6,234 nucleotides of DNA from contig JALZWJ010000386.1 of assembly GCA_023300065.1 (NCBI GenBank), positions 1 through 6,234 of the forward strand. Reading direction: 5' to 3'. The DNA comes from Akkermansiaceae bacterium (GTDB lineage: Bacteria; Verrucomicrobiota; Verrucomicrobiia; Verrucomicrobiales; Akkermansiaceae). How positions within the stretch are numbered: position 1 is the first letter of the stretch; the number at the start of each line of letters is the position of its first letter. The notes beneath the pieces were generated by a model. The model worked only from the letters and a program-made list of their open reading frames with translations. It ran no database searches and had not been told where the DNA came from. A program made the translations under genes and the position numbers. This document shows positions 5,402-6,234 of this stretch, piece by piece.

Positions 5402-5445
5402 ATGCCTACCTCCGCTCTAAGCTCCGAAGGTGCAGAGGCATCTAG

Positions 5446-5465
5446 CCCCGGGCCTCGGCCCGGGG
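5446..5465. repeat. Perfect GC hairpin CCCCGGGCC-TC-GGCCCGGGG
   Basis: Nine-base arms (5446-5454 and 5457-5465) are perfectly complementary; the innermost pairs would open to make a realistic loop. It sits between the two direct copies of the repeat element. No T-run follows, so it is not an intrinsic terminator; it looks like the core of the repeat. Confidence 0.8.
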
Positions 5466-5577
5466 TCACCTATCATCCGCAAGTCAAAAGCTCCGAAGGT
5501 GCGAAGGCATAGCGCGCCCTCAATCAGCATCCCGAACCTTGCCTACGCCCCTTCGGAGCTGGGGATCTCCGAACTCT

Positions 5578-5586
5578 GGGGGGGGG
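5578..5586. repeat. G9 homopolymer
   Basis: Nine consecutive G lie 64 bases upstream of the antitoxin start, at the end of the repeat block. Such tracts can slip and alter promoter spacing, and they are also error-prone in sequencing. Confidence 0.8.
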
Positions 5587-5650
5587 AATGCCTAAATCTC
5601 TCCGAGCATTACACTTTGCTACTCCTTCCAAGCTATGGCAAACTACCCCC

Positions 5651-5878
5651 ATGATTGCTGAAAAGATCCCGGCCCTCGCCAAGCTCACCAAAGAGGAAAA
5701 AGTCCTCCTTGCCGCTGAGCTGTGGGCTGATGCAGAAAGCATCGACGAAGCCCCAGAACCAGACCCTAAGGTTCTCCGCCTCCTCTCAGATCGCCTCGCA
5801 CAGCACCAATCCGATCCCGACTCCGCCACCTCCTGGGAGGCTTTCCGTAAAACTCTGAAAGCCGTCTCGAATGGCTGA
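5651..5878 (+). CDS. Addiction-module antitoxin (PF09720/TIGR02574-like)
   Basis: This 75-residue protein has the pattern of the short 'putative addiction module component' antitoxins: a leading helix followed by L-T-K-E-E-K-V-L-L-A-A-E-L-W, an acidic stretch (D-A-E-S-I-D-E-A-P-E-P-D), then a second helix L-L-S-D-R-L-A-Q-H and the conserved tryptophan segment S-W-E-A-F-R-K-T-L. The start at 5651 fits the family length; an earlier in-frame ATG at 5588 would add 21 residues of intergenic character. It should bind and neutralise the ParE/RelE-fold toxin encoded by the next gene, which it overlaps by eight bases. Expression likely begins in the spacer after the repeat block; no clear promoter or Shine-Dalgarno was found. 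Confidence 0.82.
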   Translation: MIAEKIPALAKLTKEEKVLLAAELWADAESIDEAPEPDPKVLRLLSDRLAQHQSDPDSATSWEAFRKTLKAVSNG

Positions 5879-6158
5879 AATTGTCATCCTACAAGGCGCT
5901 CAAAGCGACCTCATCAGAATTACGATCCGTCACGGAGACCGCTTTGAGGCTTCCTTGGATCGGGTCTTCCGTCAGTTGATGCTCTTTCCCCAAAGCGCTC
6001 CTCGGTATTCAGCAGCCCCTATCACTCATCGAGTTTTAGTCCCCAAAAGCCACCTCGCGGCCTTCTACTCCGTTTCGGGTGACCGGGTCTTGGTCATTGC
6101 CGTTCTCGACCTGAGACAAGATCCCGAGAGGATCAAAGATAGACTCTCAAATCGATAG
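5871..6158 (+). CDS. ParE/RelE-superfamily toxin
   Basis: The 95-residue length and layout fit the ParE/RelE toxin fold: A-x-x-D-L near the N-terminus (Ala10, Asp13, Leu14), a central helix F-R-Q-L-M-L-F-P-Q-S-A-P-R-Y (33-46), then strands with R-V-L-V-P-K-S-H-L-A-A-F-Y-S-V (54-68) and V-L-V-I-A-V-L-D-L-R-Q-D-P-E-R-I (73-88). The RQDPxxI ending is typical of partners of PF09720-type antitoxins. It overlaps the antitoxin stop (ATGGCTGA), so translation is likely coupled. ParE members poison gyrase and RelE members cleave ribosome-bound mRNA; this sequence does not tell which. No truncation is visible, so this pair looks functional, unlike the vapBC pair at the other end. Confidence 0.83.
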   Translation: MAEIVILQGAQSDLIRITIRHGDRFEASLDRVFRQLMLFPQSAPRYSAAPITHRVLVPKSHLAAFYSVSGDRVLVIAVLDLRQDPERIKDRLSNR

Positions 6159-6188
6159 AGGCTCATTCTTTCTCTCCTGATTCGCATT

Positions 6189-6234
6189 CTCCCTCCGGCG
6201 TCGCCGACCCCGTCTTCAGCGCCACCACCGGCGC
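6189..6234 (+). pseudogene. Partial, deleted copy of the SDR gene 3' region
   Basis: The last 27 bases (6208-6234) are identical to 5275-5301 of the dehydrogenase gene, and 6195-6206 equal 5241-5252. Between them, the 21 bases 5253-5273 are missing, a deletion bounded in the parent by the 7-base direct repeat GTCGCCG (5246-5252 and 5267-5273). There is one substitution (G to A, 6207) and one extra T at 6194. The frame reads S-G-V-A-D-P-V-F-S-A-T-T-G. Similarity ends leftwards at about 6189, in the spacer after the toxin gene. It is either the edge of a second SDR copy or remnant continuing past the window, or a chimeric assembly end. The window ends inside the match, so its length is unknown. 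Confidence 0.65.

Larger units (their letters stand above)
5403..5590. repeat. Palindromic intergenic repeat block
   Basis: This non-coding spacer holds several copies of one short element around GC-rich hairpins. Two direct copies begin AAGCTCCGAAGGTGC (5419-5441 and 5488-5510; 21 of 23 bases equal) and end in AGGCAT. An inverted copy (5541-5560) pairs with the second, 18 of 20 bases, making a long stem with a 32-base loop. A more decayed inverted copy may lie at 5404-5423. No protein is convincing in any frame. The structure resembles REP/BIME-like families seen between genes in PVC-group genomes; whether a RAYT transposase mobilises them cannot be seen here. Confidence 0.75.

Noticed and set aside
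5403..5590. CRISPR array from the repeated AGCTCCGAAGG units
   Set aside because: There are only two direct copies, one inverted copy and a hairpin between them; there is no regular spacing and no cas gene.
5588..5650. Earlier antitoxin start at 5588
   Set aside because: The added residues are not antitoxin-like and begin just after the G tract in the repeat spacer; the 5651 start gives the family length.

Overview
The window reads as chromosomal DNA of a GC-rich environmental bacterium. The codon choice (mostly C-ending codons such as CTC, TCC, GCC and ATC), the starts without purine-rich Shine-Dalgarno sequences, the short palindromic intergenic repeats and the gene families all fit the Verrucomicrobiota/Planctomycetota (PVC) side of the tree. 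That placement is an inference; there is no rRNA or other marker gene here.

Layout. Positions 1-99 are strikingly AT-rich and repetitive, ending in an (AT)10 tract. They abut the 3' part of an AraC-family regulator (97-582) that keeps half a PAS domain and the whole HTH domain but has lost its beginning. On the opposite strand lies a VapBC toxin-antitoxin pair: the antitoxin is intact (1049-1297), but the PIN toxin (663-1052) is broken by one in-frame TGA. Four same-direction genes form the metabolic core: a Tm-1-like/UPF0261 protein (1466-2683), a close LsrF homologue (2744-3610), a ribulose-phosphate 3-epimerase-family protein (3764-4447) and an NAD-type short-chain dehydrogenase resembling the dehydrogenase half of YuxG/RhaD-type bifunctional rhamnulose-1-phosphate aldolases (4580-5341). 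Strong intrinsic terminators follow lsrF and the dehydrogenase, so the core is probably two transcription units. A repeat-rich spacer (about 5403-5590) leads to a second toxin-antitoxin pair (5651-6158). The window ends inside a short, deleted copy of the 3' part of the dehydrogenase gene (about 6189-6234).

How the genes may work together (inference). LsrF performs thiolytic cleavage of a phosphorylated C5 dione in AI-2 breakdown, but no lsrK, lsrR, lsrG or AI-2 transporter is present. With a dehydrogenase and an epimerase-fold enzyme next to it, the cluster looks like a catabolic route for a sugar, polyol or sugar acid in which an oxidised, isomerised sugar phosphate is finally cleaved by the LsrF homologue. 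The epimerase-family protein keeps its metal ligands but has a rewritten phosphate/lid loop, so its substrate is probably not ribulose 5-phosphate. This cluster is the best candidate here for an undescribed pathway. No rRNA, tRNA, CRISPR array, integrase or transposase was seen.
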